64,000 bases of DNA from Planctomycetota bacterium (lineage in GTDB: Bacteria; Planctomycetota; UBA11346). Under the pieces are notes generated by a model. That model was not told the DNA's origin. It saw only the letters and a program-made list of their open reading frames with translations, and did not search any database. Made by a program: the position numbers and the translations under genes. The DNA is taken from the NCBI GenBank assembly GCA_014193115.1, contig BJHQ01000006.1, forward strand, positions 1 to 64,000, in the 5' to 3' direction. Of this stretch, positions 37,151-46,079 are shown one piece after another. Each line of letters starts with the position of its first letter. Positions within the stretch are counted from its first letter, which is position 1.

Positions 37151-38134
37151 TCACCCCAGTGCCGCCAGGTAATGCTCCGCCTCGAGGGCCGCCATGCAGC
37201 CCATGCCGGCGGCAGTGATCGCCTGGCGGTATTTGTGATCGCGGACATCGCCGGCGGCGAACAGTCCGGGAACGCCGGTTGAGCAACCGTGCTCAACTTC
37301 CAGATAGCCGTTGCTGTCGAAGGTCAAACCCGGCACGGATTTCAGGAAGCCGGTATTGGGCGTGTGGCCGATGGCCATGAACACCCCGCGCACGTCGAGC
37401 CTGCGGGTGGCGCCGTTCAACTCGGGCCGGGTGTCGACCAGGGTGACGCCTTCCATCTTGTTCTTCGCATCGACGAAATAACCGCCGAGGGTCTGATGCC
37501 ACACCGGAGTGATCTTGGGATTGGCCAGAGCGCGGGCGGCCATGACCTTGCTGGCGCGCAGTTCGCCCCGGCGGTGCACCAGGTAGACCGTGCTGGCGAA
37601 ACGGGTCAGGAAATTGGCCTCTTCGCAAGCCGTGTCGCCGCCGCCGACCACCGCCACCGGAACGTTCTTGTAGAACGCCCCGTCGCAGGTGGCGCAGGCG
37701 GTCAAGCCGTGCTTCTTCCCTGGCTTGTCGATCAGGAATTCATCTTCGCCGGGCAGGCCGAGGTACCGTGCGCTGGCGCCGGTGGCGACGATCACGGTCT
37801 TGAACCGGCCGGTCTCCTGTTTGCCTTCGTACAGATCATCCCAGGTCAGCGTGAACGCCCCGTCGGCATCCTTGACCACGGACAAGATTTCGCAGCCCAT
37901 CTTGATCGTGGTGCCGAAACGTACCGCCTGCTGCTCGAACCGGGTCATCAGCTCGGTGCCGTTGACCCCTTCGGGGAATCCCGGGTAATTTTCGACTTCA
38001 GTGGTGGTGGTCAATTGGCCGCCAGCTTGCCGGCCGGTGAACAGCACTGGTGCGAGGTTGGCGCGGGCCGCATAAATAGCGGCGGTGTATCCGGCCGGGC
38101 CGGAACCGATGATAGCGACGGATGGAGTGGTCAT
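37151..38134 (-). CDS. trxB: Thioredoxin reductase
   Basis: 327 residues from ATG 38134. It reduces thioredoxin with NADPH through FAD in the cytoplasm. FAD site AIIGSGPAGYTAAIYAARA, redox-active TACATCDGAFY (Cys-x2-Cys), NADPH site VVGGGDTACEEANFL with the following VHRR, and C-terminal FAAGDVRDHKYRQAITAAG are all intact. It lies 108 bp downstream of carA on the same strand; no functional link is implied. Confidence 0.96.
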   Translation of the reverse strand: MTTPSVAIIGSGPAGYTAAIYAARANLAPVLFTGRQAGGQLTTTTEVENYPGFPEGVNGTELMTRFEQQAVRFGTTIKMGCEILSVVKDADGAFTLTWDDLYEGKQETGRFKTVIVATGASARYLGLPGEDEFLIDKPGKKHGLTACATCDGAFYKNVPVAVVGGGDTACEEANFLTRFASTVYLVHRRGELRASKVMAARALANPKITPVWHQTLGGYFVDAKNKMEGVTLVDTRPELNGATRRLDVRGVFMAIGHTPNTGFLKSVPGLTFDSNGYLEVEHGCSTGVPGLFAAGDVRDHKYRQAITAAGMGCMAALEAEHYLAALG

Positions 38135-38242
38135 GGGGACAGTCCAGCCTCGGGGCAACTTCCGTCAACCGAGCAGGCGCGAATCCTGATTCCAGCCGGA
38201 CATTGCCGGGACCTGGGGCGCTGGGCCGCCTCACCTAGCCGG

Positions 38243-39397
38243 TTACGCCGCCAGCCGGTCGCTGACTGATCGGGCGAAGCGGCGGAACAGATAGAGCGGA
38301 TCAGCGGGGCCGGGACCGGCCTCAGGATGATACTGCACACTGAACTGGGGTTTGCTGATGTGTTCCAACCCGGCACAGGTTCCATCGTTCAAATTGACAT
38401 GGCTCATCCGCACGTCGCTGGGCAGGGTCGCCGGATCCACCGCGAAACCGTGATTGTGGCTGGCGATCTCCACCGCGCCGTCGGACAGCCGTTGGATCGG
38501 ATGGTTCACTCCGCGATGGCCGAACTTCAGTTTGAAGGTGCGGGCGCCATGGGCGAGCCCGAGGATCTGGTGGCCCAGGCAGATGCCGAACAGCGGCAGG
38601 TCGGTGGCGATGATCGCCCGGACGGTGGCGATGGTGGCGGTGACTGCGGCGGGATCGCCCGGCCCATTGGACAGGAACACGCCGTCAGGGCGCAGCCGCA
38701 GCAGATCATCGGCGCTGGTCGTCGATGGCACCACCGTCACCCGGAATCCGGCTGATACCAGCAGCCGCAGGATATTGCGCTTGATCCCGCAATCGATTGC
38801 CACGATGTGAGGCTGCTTGGCGAAGACCGGCCAGCCGGGCAATGGCGCCCCTGCCGGGGTGCCGAAGTCCTGCGGCTGGCTGGGTTCGCTCCAGCCATAC
38901 GGCGCCGCGCAGGTCACCGTGCTGGCCAGATCGAGACCGTCCATGGATGGTTGCGAACGCGAGCGCGCGACCAGCTCGGCGTCGCTCAGCGCCTGCTGGC
39001 TGCTGATGACCGCATTCATGGCTCCGCCCAGGCGCAGTTTCCGGGTCAGCGCCCGGGTATCGATGCCGTCGATGGCGACGATGCCCTGGCTGCGCAGGAA
39101 ACTCGGCAGAGATTCGGTCGATCTGAAATTCGAAGGGATCTCGCAGCAATTTCGCATCACGAAGCCGGCAGCGTGGGCCTTGGCGCTTTCCATGTCGGCG
39201 GGATTGATCCCGGTATTGCCGATCTCGGGATAGGTCATGGCCACGATCTGGCCGCGGTACGAGGGATCGGTGAGGACTTCCTGGTAGCCGGTCATGCCGG
39301 TGTTGAACACCGCCTCGCCGCCGATGGTGCCTTCAGCGCCGACCGACCGACCGCGGAAGATGGTGCCATCGGCAAGGACGAGTCGGGCGGTGGGCAT
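38243..39397 (-). CDS. carA: Carbamoyl-phosphate synthase small subunit
   Basis: 384 residues from ATG 39397. The N-terminal domain begins ARLVLADGTIFRGRSVGAEG and includes NTGMTGYQEVLTDPSYRGQ. The C-terminal class I glutaminase has nucleophile Cys in LFGICLGHQILGLA, and the His/Glu pair in SVQYHPEAGPGP. It supplies ammonia from glutamine to CarB for arginine and pyrimidine synthesis. CarB is not in the window. It diverges from flgM. Confidence 0.95.
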   Translation of the reverse strand: MPTARLVLADGTIFRGRSVGAEGTIGGEAVFNTGMTGYQEVLTDPSYRGQIVAMTYPEIGNTGINPADMESAKAHAAGFVMRNCCEIPSNFRSTESLPSFLRSQGIVAIDGIDTRALTRKLRLGGAMNAVISSQQALSDAELVARSRSQPSMDGLDLASTVTCAAPYGWSEPSQPQDFGTPAGAPLPGWPVFAKQPHIVAIDCGIKRNILRLLVSAGFRVTVVPSTTSADDLLRLRPDGVFLSNGPGDPAAVTATIATVRAIIATDLPLFGICLGHQILGLAHGARTFKLKFGHRGVNHPIQRLSDGAVEIASHNHGFAVDPATLPSDVRMSHVNLNDGTCAGLEHISKPQFSVQYHPEAGPGPADPLYLFRRFARSVSDRLAA

Positions 39398-39555
39398 GCG
39401 GGGCTCCGAGGATCGGGATGACAGCTTGGAACAGGCATGGCCAAGTCCACCCTGGCGGCCGCACGGCACCGGTCGATGCACCTTGGAGCCGGTTTGGCCC
39501 GATTGGTGCGTCGCCACCCGCCGACAGAGGGTTCCACAGCGGGGAAAATTGGCGC

Positions 39556-39582
39556 TCAAGTCGTTCCGGCTTGCGCCGATAA
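39556..39582 (+). promoter_or_regulatory. Sigma-28 (FliA)-type promoter of flgM
   Basis: TCAAGTCG, 11 nt, then GCCGATAA. The enterobacterial FliA consensus is TAAAGTTT-N11-GCCGATAA, so the -10 is a perfect match with exact spacing. The flgM start lies ~54 bp downstream. Confidence 0.75.
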
Positions 39583-39635
39583 TAACCTCGGAGGAGGGTC
39601 CCCGCACCCAGCCGGAGCCCGGAAGGAAGGCAGCC

Positions 39636-39926
39636 ATGGAGATCACATTCGACAATCGGCCCCTTGATCAGGCCCGCCGGAAGAACGCCGACCAGACCGG
39701 GCGTGCCCAAGCGACTGACCGCTCCGGCGCCACCGCCGGTCAGGACGCGGTCGATCTGAGCGGTTTCGACCAGGCGTCGATCGGCCAGCTGGTGCAGAGG
39801 CTCCGTGACATGCCGCCCACCGATGTGCAACGGATCGAGGACCTGCGCCAGCGCATCGCGTCCGGTGCCTACACCGCCACTCCCGACGAGCTGGCCGAGT
39901 CGCTGCTCGGTCCGGCCGCAGGCTGA
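39636..39926 (+). CDS. flgM: FlgM-like anti-sigma-28 factor
   Basis: 96 residues from ATG 39636 with a strong Shine-Dalgarno (GGAAGGAAGG). The disordered N-terminal half is typical, and the C-terminal half shows DVQRIEDLRQRIASGAYT and ELAESLLG, which match the sigma-binding helices of FlgM. FlgM holds FliA inactive until it is exported through the finished hook-basal body. The FliA-type promoter in front fits feedback control. No other flagellar gene is in the window. Confidence 0.85.
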   Translation: MEITFDNRPLDQARRKNADQTGRAQATDRSGATAGQDAVDLSGFDQASIGQLVQRLRDMPPTDVQRIEDLRQRIASGAYTATPDELAESLLGPAAG

Positions 39927-39933
39927 TCCCGTC

Positions 39934-41319
39934 ATGCGCCGGCCGGACCTGGCTGTGCGCCGGCCGCATCGGTTGCGGTTCTCGACGCTGCTGCTCCTTC
40001 TGGCGATTCCGTGTTCCGCAGTCGATATCGCCCTCCTCGAAGCCGATAGCAGCGCCCAGCTGACCGCCTTGGGGAATGAAGCCCTGGTCCAGGGGCGATT
40101 CGAAACCGCGATCGATTTCTACCAACGGGCGGTGGCGGCGGACAAGACCGCATTCGCTGCCTTGTTCAATCTCGCCTTGGCTTTTCAGCAGCATGGCCAA
40201 CGCGACCAGGCCAAAGCGGTCTACCTTGAGGCTCTGCGCCTTCGTCCCGACCACCCTGAAGTGCTGTGCAATCTCGGGGTGCTGGCCTTCCAGGCGGGCG
40301 ATTTCGCCCAGGCCGCCGACCGCTTCCTCGAATCCGCCCGCCTGGCGGCCAAGACACCCAAGGATGCAGCCGAATACTGGTTCAATGCCGGCACCGCCCG
40401 GGAACGCCTGGGCCAATGGGTCGGTGCCCAGCGGGCCTATTCCGAGGCCTTGGCGCTCGATCCGGAGCACGACGGTGCGAACTACAACCTGGGCACGCTG
40501 TATCTCGGCAAGCTGTCCGACCAGGCCGCCGCGCCCGATCTGGCGCTCCGCCATCTGGGCGAGGCGGTCCGCCTGCGCCCCGGCCGGGTCGAAGCCTGGA
40601 TCAACCTCGGCCTGGCCCGGGAGCGCTCCGGCGGGGCCGCCGCCGCTGATGCTCCGGCCGCCTTTGCCGCCGCGGTCGAGGCGGCGAGCGGCGTGGTCAA
40701 GGTCCTCGCGTTAGGACAGCGGGCGAGGTATTTCCAACGCTCCGTGCCGCCCCGACGCACCGCCATGCGCGATGATCTGCTTGCCCTGCTCGCCATCGAT
40801 GGCGACGCGTCTGGGGCCAACGGCATGCTCGGCAGCTACTATTTCGCGGTTGGCGATTTCGACGGCGCGATCCGCCATCTGGAGCGCGAAGTCGCCGGAG
40901 ACCATTTCGATGCTGAGGATTCAGGCGACCTGGAGGCCCGCTATCTGCTCGCTTTGATCTACACCGATCATCGTCCGGATCCGGCCAAGGCCCTGGCTCA
41001 CGCCACCGCCTATTACCAGCACCACCCGGACAGCCAGAAAATCCACGAACTGCGCCGCCGGGCGCTGCGCCTTGGAGACAACAGCCGCAAACTGTCACCG
41101 TCGAGCCCGAGCGAAGAGTCCGCGGGCCCCAGCGGGTCGAAGCCGGCGGAGGAAGCGGCCGCCGGCCATTCAGATCATGGCCACCCGGCCGCGCCAAGCC
41201 GGCCGGATAAACCCGCCACGCCTGCACCGGAACCTGCGGCATCAGGCCACCCTCCACACCTGAACCCTCCGCCGAAGGCTGCCGATCATCCACCGGCAGC
41301 GCCATCAGGACATCACTGA
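39934..41319 (+). CDS. Secreted or membrane-attached TPR protein with His/Pro-rich tail
   Basis: 461 residues, starting 7 bp after flgM ends, so probably in the same transcript. A signal peptide (RFSTLLLLLAIPCSAVD) precedes at least five TPR units (LTALGNEALVQGRFETAIDF, LFNLALAFQQHGQRDQAKAV, EVLCNLGVLAFQAGDFAQAA, WFNAGTARERLGQWVGAQRA, WINLGLARERSG). The last ~80 residues are low complexity, rich in Pro, Ala and His (HSDHGHPAAPS, ending SGHH). TPRs mediate protein contacts; given the promoter, a link to the flagellar or motility system is possible but not shown. Confidence 0.8.
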   Translation: MRRPDLAVRRPHRLRFSTLLLLLAIPCSAVDIALLEADSSAQLTALGNEALVQGRFETAIDFYQRAVAADKTAFAALFNLALAFQQHGQRDQAKAVYLEALRLRPDHPEVLCNLGVLAFQAGDFAQAADRFLESARLAAKTPKDAAEYWFNAGTARERLGQWVGAQRAYSEALALDPEHDGANYNLGTLYLGKLSDQAAAPDLALRHLGEAVRLRPGRVEAWINLGLARERSGGAAAADAPAAFAAAVEAASGVVKVLALGQRARYFQRSVPPRRTAMRDDLLALLAIDGDASGANGMLGSYYFAVGDFDGAIRHLEREVAGDHFDAEDSGDLEARYLLALIYTDHRPDPAKALAHATAYYQHHPDSQKIHELRRRALRLGDNSRKLSPSSPSEESAGPSGSKPAEEAAAGHSDHGHPAAPSRPDKPATPAPEPAASGHPPHLNPPPKAADHPPAAPSGHH

Positions 41320-41464
41320 TGTTTGCGGATTCCACCTCCATTCCAGCTCGCGTCCGGCCTGCGCTGCGGTTGCGTCACGCCATGCGGCTGCTGGCTGCCA
41401 TGCAGTCGCGACAGGTGAACAGCGCATGCGCGCATGCCGATGCGTGCTCACTGGCCAGGGCACC

Positions 41465-43255
41465 ATGACCTGCCGCCACGTCTATCGGGATCGGGCGACC
41501 CCCTGTCCGCACCAGCCCGGGAACCTCGGCACCGGAGAGAGGTGCCTGTGGCACAAACCCCAGGTCCGCAAAGGCGACCCGTATGTCCGGGATCTGTTGC
41601 TTCAGGCTGCCACGCTCAACGGCGGTGATCTGGCCGAGTTCCAATTGGCCGGTCTGGATTGGCCGGGAGCGTCCTTGGCCGGAATGGACCTGCGCGACAG
41701 CGATTTGCGCGATGCCCGGCTCGAAGCCGCCGATCTGACCGGCACCCGCCTCGCCGGGGCCTGTCTGCGCCGGGCGGATCTGCGCAAAGCGCTGCTGGTC
41801 GGTGTCGATGCCCGCGGCTGCGATCTGACCGGAGCGAACTTCGCTGGCGCCGATCTGCGCAAATGCGACCTGCGCGATGCCCTGCTCGACGGTACGATCC
41901 TGCTTTCCGCCGATCTGCGCGAGGCAGATTTCACCGGCGCCCGGATCGTGTCTTTCCGCTGGAATGGACGCACCCGTTTCGCCGGGACCATCGGATTGCC
42001 GAGCCGCAGCTCCAGCGGCCCTGCCGACGACACCGCGCCCAACATCGTCCCGCTCGATGCCGACCATGATCCGCCCCAGTCTGGCGGCTTGGCGGATCCC
42101 AATCTCGACCTCGACCGCAGCCACATCTTCGCCCAGATCGACGAGTCGCCCACCAAGGCGCTTCCCGCCATTCAGGTCGGACCCAACACCCCGGTCGGGC
42201 CTGCGCCGCCGCAACGGCCGACCATCGGCAGGCGCTGGCTGGCGGTCGCCGGCCTCGCCGGATTGGTCCTGGGCGCCGCAGCGATGGCGGTGGTCGAGGT
42301 CGGGTCCGCGACCCAGCAAGCGCCAACCATGGATGACGCCAGGCTCGCCGACCTCCAGCAGCAGCACGAAGCCGATGTAGCGGAATTGCGCAAACTCCAA
42401 GGCCGGATCAGCGACCTGGCGAATGAGGCGGCAGCCTCGCGCCAGGCGGCGGCGGTGGCCAAAGGCGAGGTCGATGCTGCCCGCTCCAGCGCCGAGGAGA
42501 CCCGCATCGAAGCATCGCGTCTGCTCGGCGCCGACGATCGCGCCGCGATCGCCTCGGCCCGCATCGCCGAACTGGAACGGTCGTTGGCCGATCTGGCGGC
42601 TGGCGTCGCCCGCGGCGACCGCCTCGGACGGATGCTGGCCGATGGATCGGCCAAGCTGGTGGCCGACAATCAGCGCCTGACCGGCATCGAACGCGACCGT
42701 GACGCAGCCCGAAGCCTGGCCGAAACGCTGGCCAGCGAGGCCGCCCGCCTGCGCCAGGAGCTGACCCAGGTCGCAACCGACCGCGACCGACTGGCCAAAC
42801 AGAGCGAAATCCAAGCAACCGAGCTCGCCGCCGCCAACGATGCGATCGGACGCTATCTGGCAAAAGTCGCCGCCAGCGACCTGGGCGAGCAACTCGGCGA
42901 AGACGCCAACCGCGGCCCGTTGCTGACCATCACCCCGGGCAAACCGCTGATCCTGGGTGGCGACTGCCTGGTCACTCTGCGCATCGAACCCCTCGCCCCG
43001 GCTTCGCCGGCCCTGCGCCCCCGGATCGATCTCGGTCTGACCGTGCAGCGCCCTGCGGCAGCGGCCAATCCCGATGTGACGGTGATCCTTTATGACGAGT
43101 CCCAACGGCCGCTGCGCCGGGTGACGTTCGGCTTCCCCCACATCGATTCGGGCGCGCCGGTGACCACCGGCCATAGCGAACTGACCTGCGAAGTCAGCCC
43201 GCGCTTCGCCCGGATCGTCGTCGCTCCTGGCGTAGGCAAGGTCACCAAGCGCTGA
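41465..43255 (+). CDS. Pentapeptide-repeat, TM and coiled-coil protein
   Basis: 596 residues from ATG 41465. The N-terminus has a Cys/His cluster (MTCRHVYRDRATPCPHQPG, then GERCLWHKP) that looks like a small metal site. Residues ~60-165 are pentapeptide repeats (LAGMDLRDSDLRDARLEAAD, RADLRKALLVGVDARGCDLT) forming a right-handed quadrilateral helix. A TM segment (WLAVAGLAGLVLGAAAMAVV) follows near 260-280, then ~200 residues of coiled coil and a C-terminal beta domain (FGFPHIDSGAPVTTGHSEL). The likely topology is cytoplasmic repeats with an extracytoplasmic coil. Function is unknown. Confidence 0.83.
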   Translation: MTCRHVYRDRATPCPHQPGNLGTGERCLWHKPQVRKGDPYVRDLLLQAATLNGGDLAEFQLAGLDWPGASLAGMDLRDSDLRDARLEAADLTGTRLAGACLRRADLRKALLVGVDARGCDLTGANFAGADLRKCDLRDALLDGTILLSADLREADFTGARIVSFRWNGRTRFAGTIGLPSRSSSGPADDTAPNIVPLDADHDPPQSGGLADPNLDLDRSHIFAQIDESPTKALPAIQVGPNTPVGPAPPQRPTIGRRWLAVAGLAGLVLGAAAMAVVEVGSATQQAPTMDDARLADLQQQHEADVAELRKLQGRISDLANEAAASRQAAAVAKGEVDAARSSAEETRIEASRLLGADDRAAIASARIAELERSLADLAAGVARGDRLGRMLADGSAKLVADNQRLTGIERDRDAARSLAETLASEAARLRQELTQVATDRDRLAKQSEIQATELAAANDAIGRYLAKVAASDLGEQLGEDANRGPLLTITPGKPLILGGDCLVTLRIEPLAPASPALRPRIDLGLTVQRPAAAANPDVTVILYDESQRPLRRVTFGFPHIDSGAPVTTGHSELTCEVSPRFARIVVAPGVGKVTKR

Positions 43256-43370
43256 AAGGGACGCATAGGGGCTGGACATCGCTTGCATGCCAGAGTCGCA
43301 AATTCCTTCGCATACTTGCGGTTCGTCCGGGCACCAGTAAACGGTCCGCCCGACGCCAAAGGGACCGCTC

Positions 43371-43625
43371 ATGGCCATTACCAAAGTCTGGATCGACGAC
43401 GGCTGCATCGTCTGCAATGCCTGCGAGACCACCTGCCCCGAAGTCTTCCATGTCACGGAAGATACCTGCGTGATCCGCGGTGAGGTCCGCGCTGACGGCA
43501 AGAAGGACAGCAATCTCGCTGAGCAGAACCCGCTCGCCGGGACCATCGGCGCGGACCTGGCCGACCAGATCATCGAAGCCGCCGAAGGCTGCCCGGTCGA
43601 GGTCATCAAATACGTGAAGGTGTGA
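43371..43625 (+). CDS. Ferredoxin, [4Fe-4S] type
   Basis: 84 residues. The cluster motif is CIVCNACETTCPEVF near the N-terminus and a further Cys-Pro near the C-terminus (AAEGCPVEVI). The spacing fits a single-cluster bacterial ferredoxin in which the C-terminal Cys is the last ligand; a 15-20 residue charged insert lies between (RADGKKDSNLAEQNP). It would carry electrons in the cytoplasm; the partner is unknown. It starts 115 bp after the pentapeptide gene. Confidence 0.9.
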   Translation: MAITKVWIDDGCIVCNACETTCPEVFHVTEDTCVIRGEVRADGKKDSNLAEQNPLAGTIGADLADQIIEAAEGCPVEVIKYVKV

Positions 43626-43650
43626 TCATGGGGGCTTCGCGGCGCTCATC

Positions 43651-43884
43651 GCGGGGGGTCGCCCCCGCGGCGCTCCGCGCCTGCCCCCGGCCTCGGTCTG
43701 CCGGCTGGTTTCATGGAGGCGTCGCGCCTGTTCCAGCTCCGCTTCGCTCCGCGCTGCGCAGGTCGCAGGCCTTCGGCCAGCTGCCGCCCGTGGGCGGCAG
43801 CTGCTCCGCCCCCCGGTCTCGGTCGTCGCTCGTTTTCCTGCGGAAAACGTGGGCGGATCGGCTTCGCCGATTGTATCCGCCCAC
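43651..43884. repeat. Array of near-perfect GC-rich hairpins
   Basis: Four hairpins follow one another: GCGGGGG/CCCCCGC at 43651-43668; a perfect 12-bp stem CAGCTGCCGCCC/GGGCGGCAGCTG with a 2-nt loop at 43778-43803; CGTTTTCC/GGAAAACG at 43831-43849; and GTGGGCGGAT/ATCCGCCCAC enclosing an inner ATCGGC/GCCGAT at 43849-43884. No frame here looks coding. The first could terminate ferredoxin transcription. The whole could be a structured RNA or extragenic palindromes. Confidence 0.7.
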
Positions 43885-43943
43885 CCCTCCTCGGTCGCCC
43901 GTGCCCCACTTGCTTCGCTCGCGGGGACCCCTTTGTGCTTATA

Positions 43944-44118
43944 TGGAAGCGCAGGTTTCAGCCTGCCAGGTCTGCGATAAACCTTCCTGGGAGCGCAGGC
44001 TTCAGCCTGCCAGGTCTGCGATGAACCTTCCTGGGGGCACAGGCTTCAGCCTGCCGATTCAGCGATGACCGTCCCTTCGACAAACTGCTCTCCGCAGGCT
44101 GAAGCCTGCGCTCCCAGG
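43944..44118. repeat. REP-like elements (GCAGGCT/AGCCTGC family), three direct and one inverted
   Basis: Copies at 43944-43968, 43988-44010 and 44032-44055 read TGGGAGC then the palindrome GCAGGCTTCAGCCTGC; the fourth, at 44094-44118, is inverted and lies inside the first codons of menD. The first three are spaced ~44 bp apart with a shared CAGGTCTGCGAT tail. Confidence 0.9.
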
Positions 44119-45861
44119 GATGCCAACCTCAACGCCCTGTGGTGCCGGGCCATCGCCGAGGAATTGGCGCGGGGCGGCGTCGGTCTGGCGGTGCTCTGCC
44201 CGGGCAGCCGCAACAGCCCGCTCCTGTTTGCCCTGGCGGATCAGTTCCGCGATCAGGCGCTCAGCCACGTCGATGAACGCAGCGGCGCCTTCATCGCTCT
44301 CGGCTTCGCCAGGTCGAGCCAGTCGAGCCAGACGCCCGCCCTGATCTGCGTCACCAGCGGATCGGCCCTGGCCAACTGCGCACCGGCCTTGGCCGAGGCC
44401 CAAGCGGCCCATCTGCCGCTGATCGTGGTCGCCGCCGACCGTCCGTGGGAACTGCACGGCTGCTCGGCGCCGCAGACCATGCCCCAGGCCGGCGCGTTCC
44501 GGCGCCTGGTCGACTGCGAGCTCGACCTTGGCGAGCCGGTGGCCGACGACCGCGCCATCCGCAGCCTGCGGGCCCGGATCAGCCGGCTCGCCCAGCGCGG
44601 CGGGCCGGCGCTGCTCAACGTACCGCTGCGCGAGCCATTGCTGGCGGCGCCAGGCGCGGTGTGGGACGCTCCGGCCAACCTGTCAGCGCTGGCACGGCAT
44701 GGCCGAATTCAGGATCCATACACGGTTGAGCATTTTTCCCACCCGCGGCGATGGCCGAGCCCGCTGGTGGCCGATGAGCCCGACCAGACGCCGCGCCGCG
44801 CCGTGGTCGTCGCCGGCGCCGGAGCCGATCCGAAAACCCTGCATGGCCTGACCGCCCTCGGCCTGCCGGTTCTGTGCGACGCGATCAACGGCCAGCGCGA
44901 CTGCGATCACCCCAACCTGATCTGCCATGGCGACGCCCTGGTTTCCGGACCGCTCGGCCAGGATCCGCCCGATCTGGTGGTCCAACTCGGCGATGTCCCG
45001 TTATCACGCCAAGTCTATGAATGGCTCGACCGCTGCACTGGCCCGTGGGTGATCGACGAACCTGACGACCGCGACCGCGACTGGCTGGCCCGCGCCAGCA
45101 TCCGGCTCGGGCCGCGCAGCGATCCGTTTTCGCCTGAATTGCTCGGACTTTTGCGAGTCCCCGGTGATTCTGCCTGGTGCCAGCTTTGGCGCGACGGCGA
45201 GGTCGCCGCCCGCACCGCCCTGCGCGCCGCTATGGCCAGCGAGCCCTGGGGCGAAGTGCTCGCCGCCCACGCGGTGTGCTCCCATCCCGCATGGCGGCAC
45301 CTGATGCTCGCCAACAGCATGGCGGTGCGCCACGGCAACCTGCACCTGGTCCCCCATCCGGGTCGCACCGTCCATGGCAACCGCGGCGTCAACGGCATCG
45401 ACGGCCAGATCGGCACCCTGATCGGCATCGCCCTCGGATCGCCGGACCACGACTATGATCAGGCACACCGGCGGATCGACCTGTCTGGACCGACTTGGCT
45501 GCTGACCGGCGATCTGGCGCTGCTCCACGACCTGCCGGCGCTGGCGGCGCTGGCCTCACTGCGCAAGCCGGGCGCGATCATCGTGCTCAACAATGATGGT
45601 GGCGGGCTGTTCGATTTCCTGCCCGTGGCTCAGCACACAGGCTACCAGCACTGGGTACGCACCAGCCACGGCCTGACGTTTGCCGGCATCGCCAACCAGT
45701 TCGGCCTGCGCTACCGCCGCTGCACCAGCCGAGCCGAGCTTGACGCAGCGTTGACCGAAAGCGCCGCGGAACCGACCGGCTGGAGCCTCGTCGAATGTGC
45801 TGTGAGCGGCCTCGACACGGTCCAAAGGCATCGGTCGTTGCTCAAGGCGATGAGCGGCTGA
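44065..45861 (+). CDS. menD: MenD, SEPHCHC synthase (menaquinone biosynthesis)
   Basis: 598 residues. It joins isochorismate and 2-oxoglutarate with thiamine diphosphate, a committed step to menaquinone. Motifs are NLNALWCRAIAEELARGGV, LCPGSRNSPLLFALAD, HVDERSGAFIALGFA, VVAADRPWELHGC, the ThDP region GNRGVNGIDGQIGTLIG and VLNNDGGGLFDFLP. Family members begin at the equivalent of NLNALW; here ~20 residues (around SPQAEACAPRD) come before it and are encoded by an inverted REP-like repeat. No other in-frame ATG is near, so the repeat seems to supply the start. No other men gene is in the window. Confidence 0.93.
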   Translation: MTVPSTNCSPQAEACAPRDANLNALWCRAIAEELARGGVGLAVLCPGSRNSPLLFALADQFRDQALSHVDERSGAFIALGFARSSQSSQTPALICVTSGSALANCAPALAEAQAAHLPLIVVAADRPWELHGCSAPQTMPQAGAFRRLVDCELDLGEPVADDRAIRSLRARISRLAQRGGPALLNVPLREPLLAAPGAVWDAPANLSALARHGRIQDPYTVEHFSHPRRWPSPLVADEPDQTPRRAVVVAGAGADPKTLHGLTALGLPVLCDAINGQRDCDHPNLICHGDALVSGPLGQDPPDLVVQLGDVPLSRQVYEWLDRCTGPWVIDEPDDRDRDWLARASIRLGPRSDPFSPELLGLLRVPGDSAWCQLWRDGEVAARTALRAAMASEPWGEVLAAHAVCSHPAWRHLMLANSMAVRHGNLHLVPHPGRTVHGNRGVNGIDGQIGTLIGIALGSPDHDYDQAHRRIDLSGPTWLLTGDLALLHDLPALAALASLRKPGAIIVLNNDGGGLFDFLPVAQHTGYQHWVRTSHGLTFAGIANQFGLRYRRCTSRAELDAALTESAAEPTGWSLVECAVSGLDTVQRHRSLLKAMSG

Positions 45862-46079
45862 ACGTGGCTGCTTTGGACCAATATCCTTGCTGCCGGCGGT
45901 CGCCTGACCTACGTCCGACACCAAGGCCAGGTGGCAAACATAAAATCGCATTGCCAACGGAATCAGCGTCGTGCCGGCGAGGTGGGCATCGCTGCTCCGC
46001 ACCCGCGGCTGCTCACTCGACCGCAGCGGATCCGCCCATTCGGCGGTTGCCGCCCATCGCCAGGCCACAGCCTGCCACC

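Noticed and set aside
41375..43609. Minus-strand frame of 744 codons
   Set aside because: Antisense of the pentapeptide and ferredoxin genes; its AQIG-like repeats merely mirror the pentapeptides.
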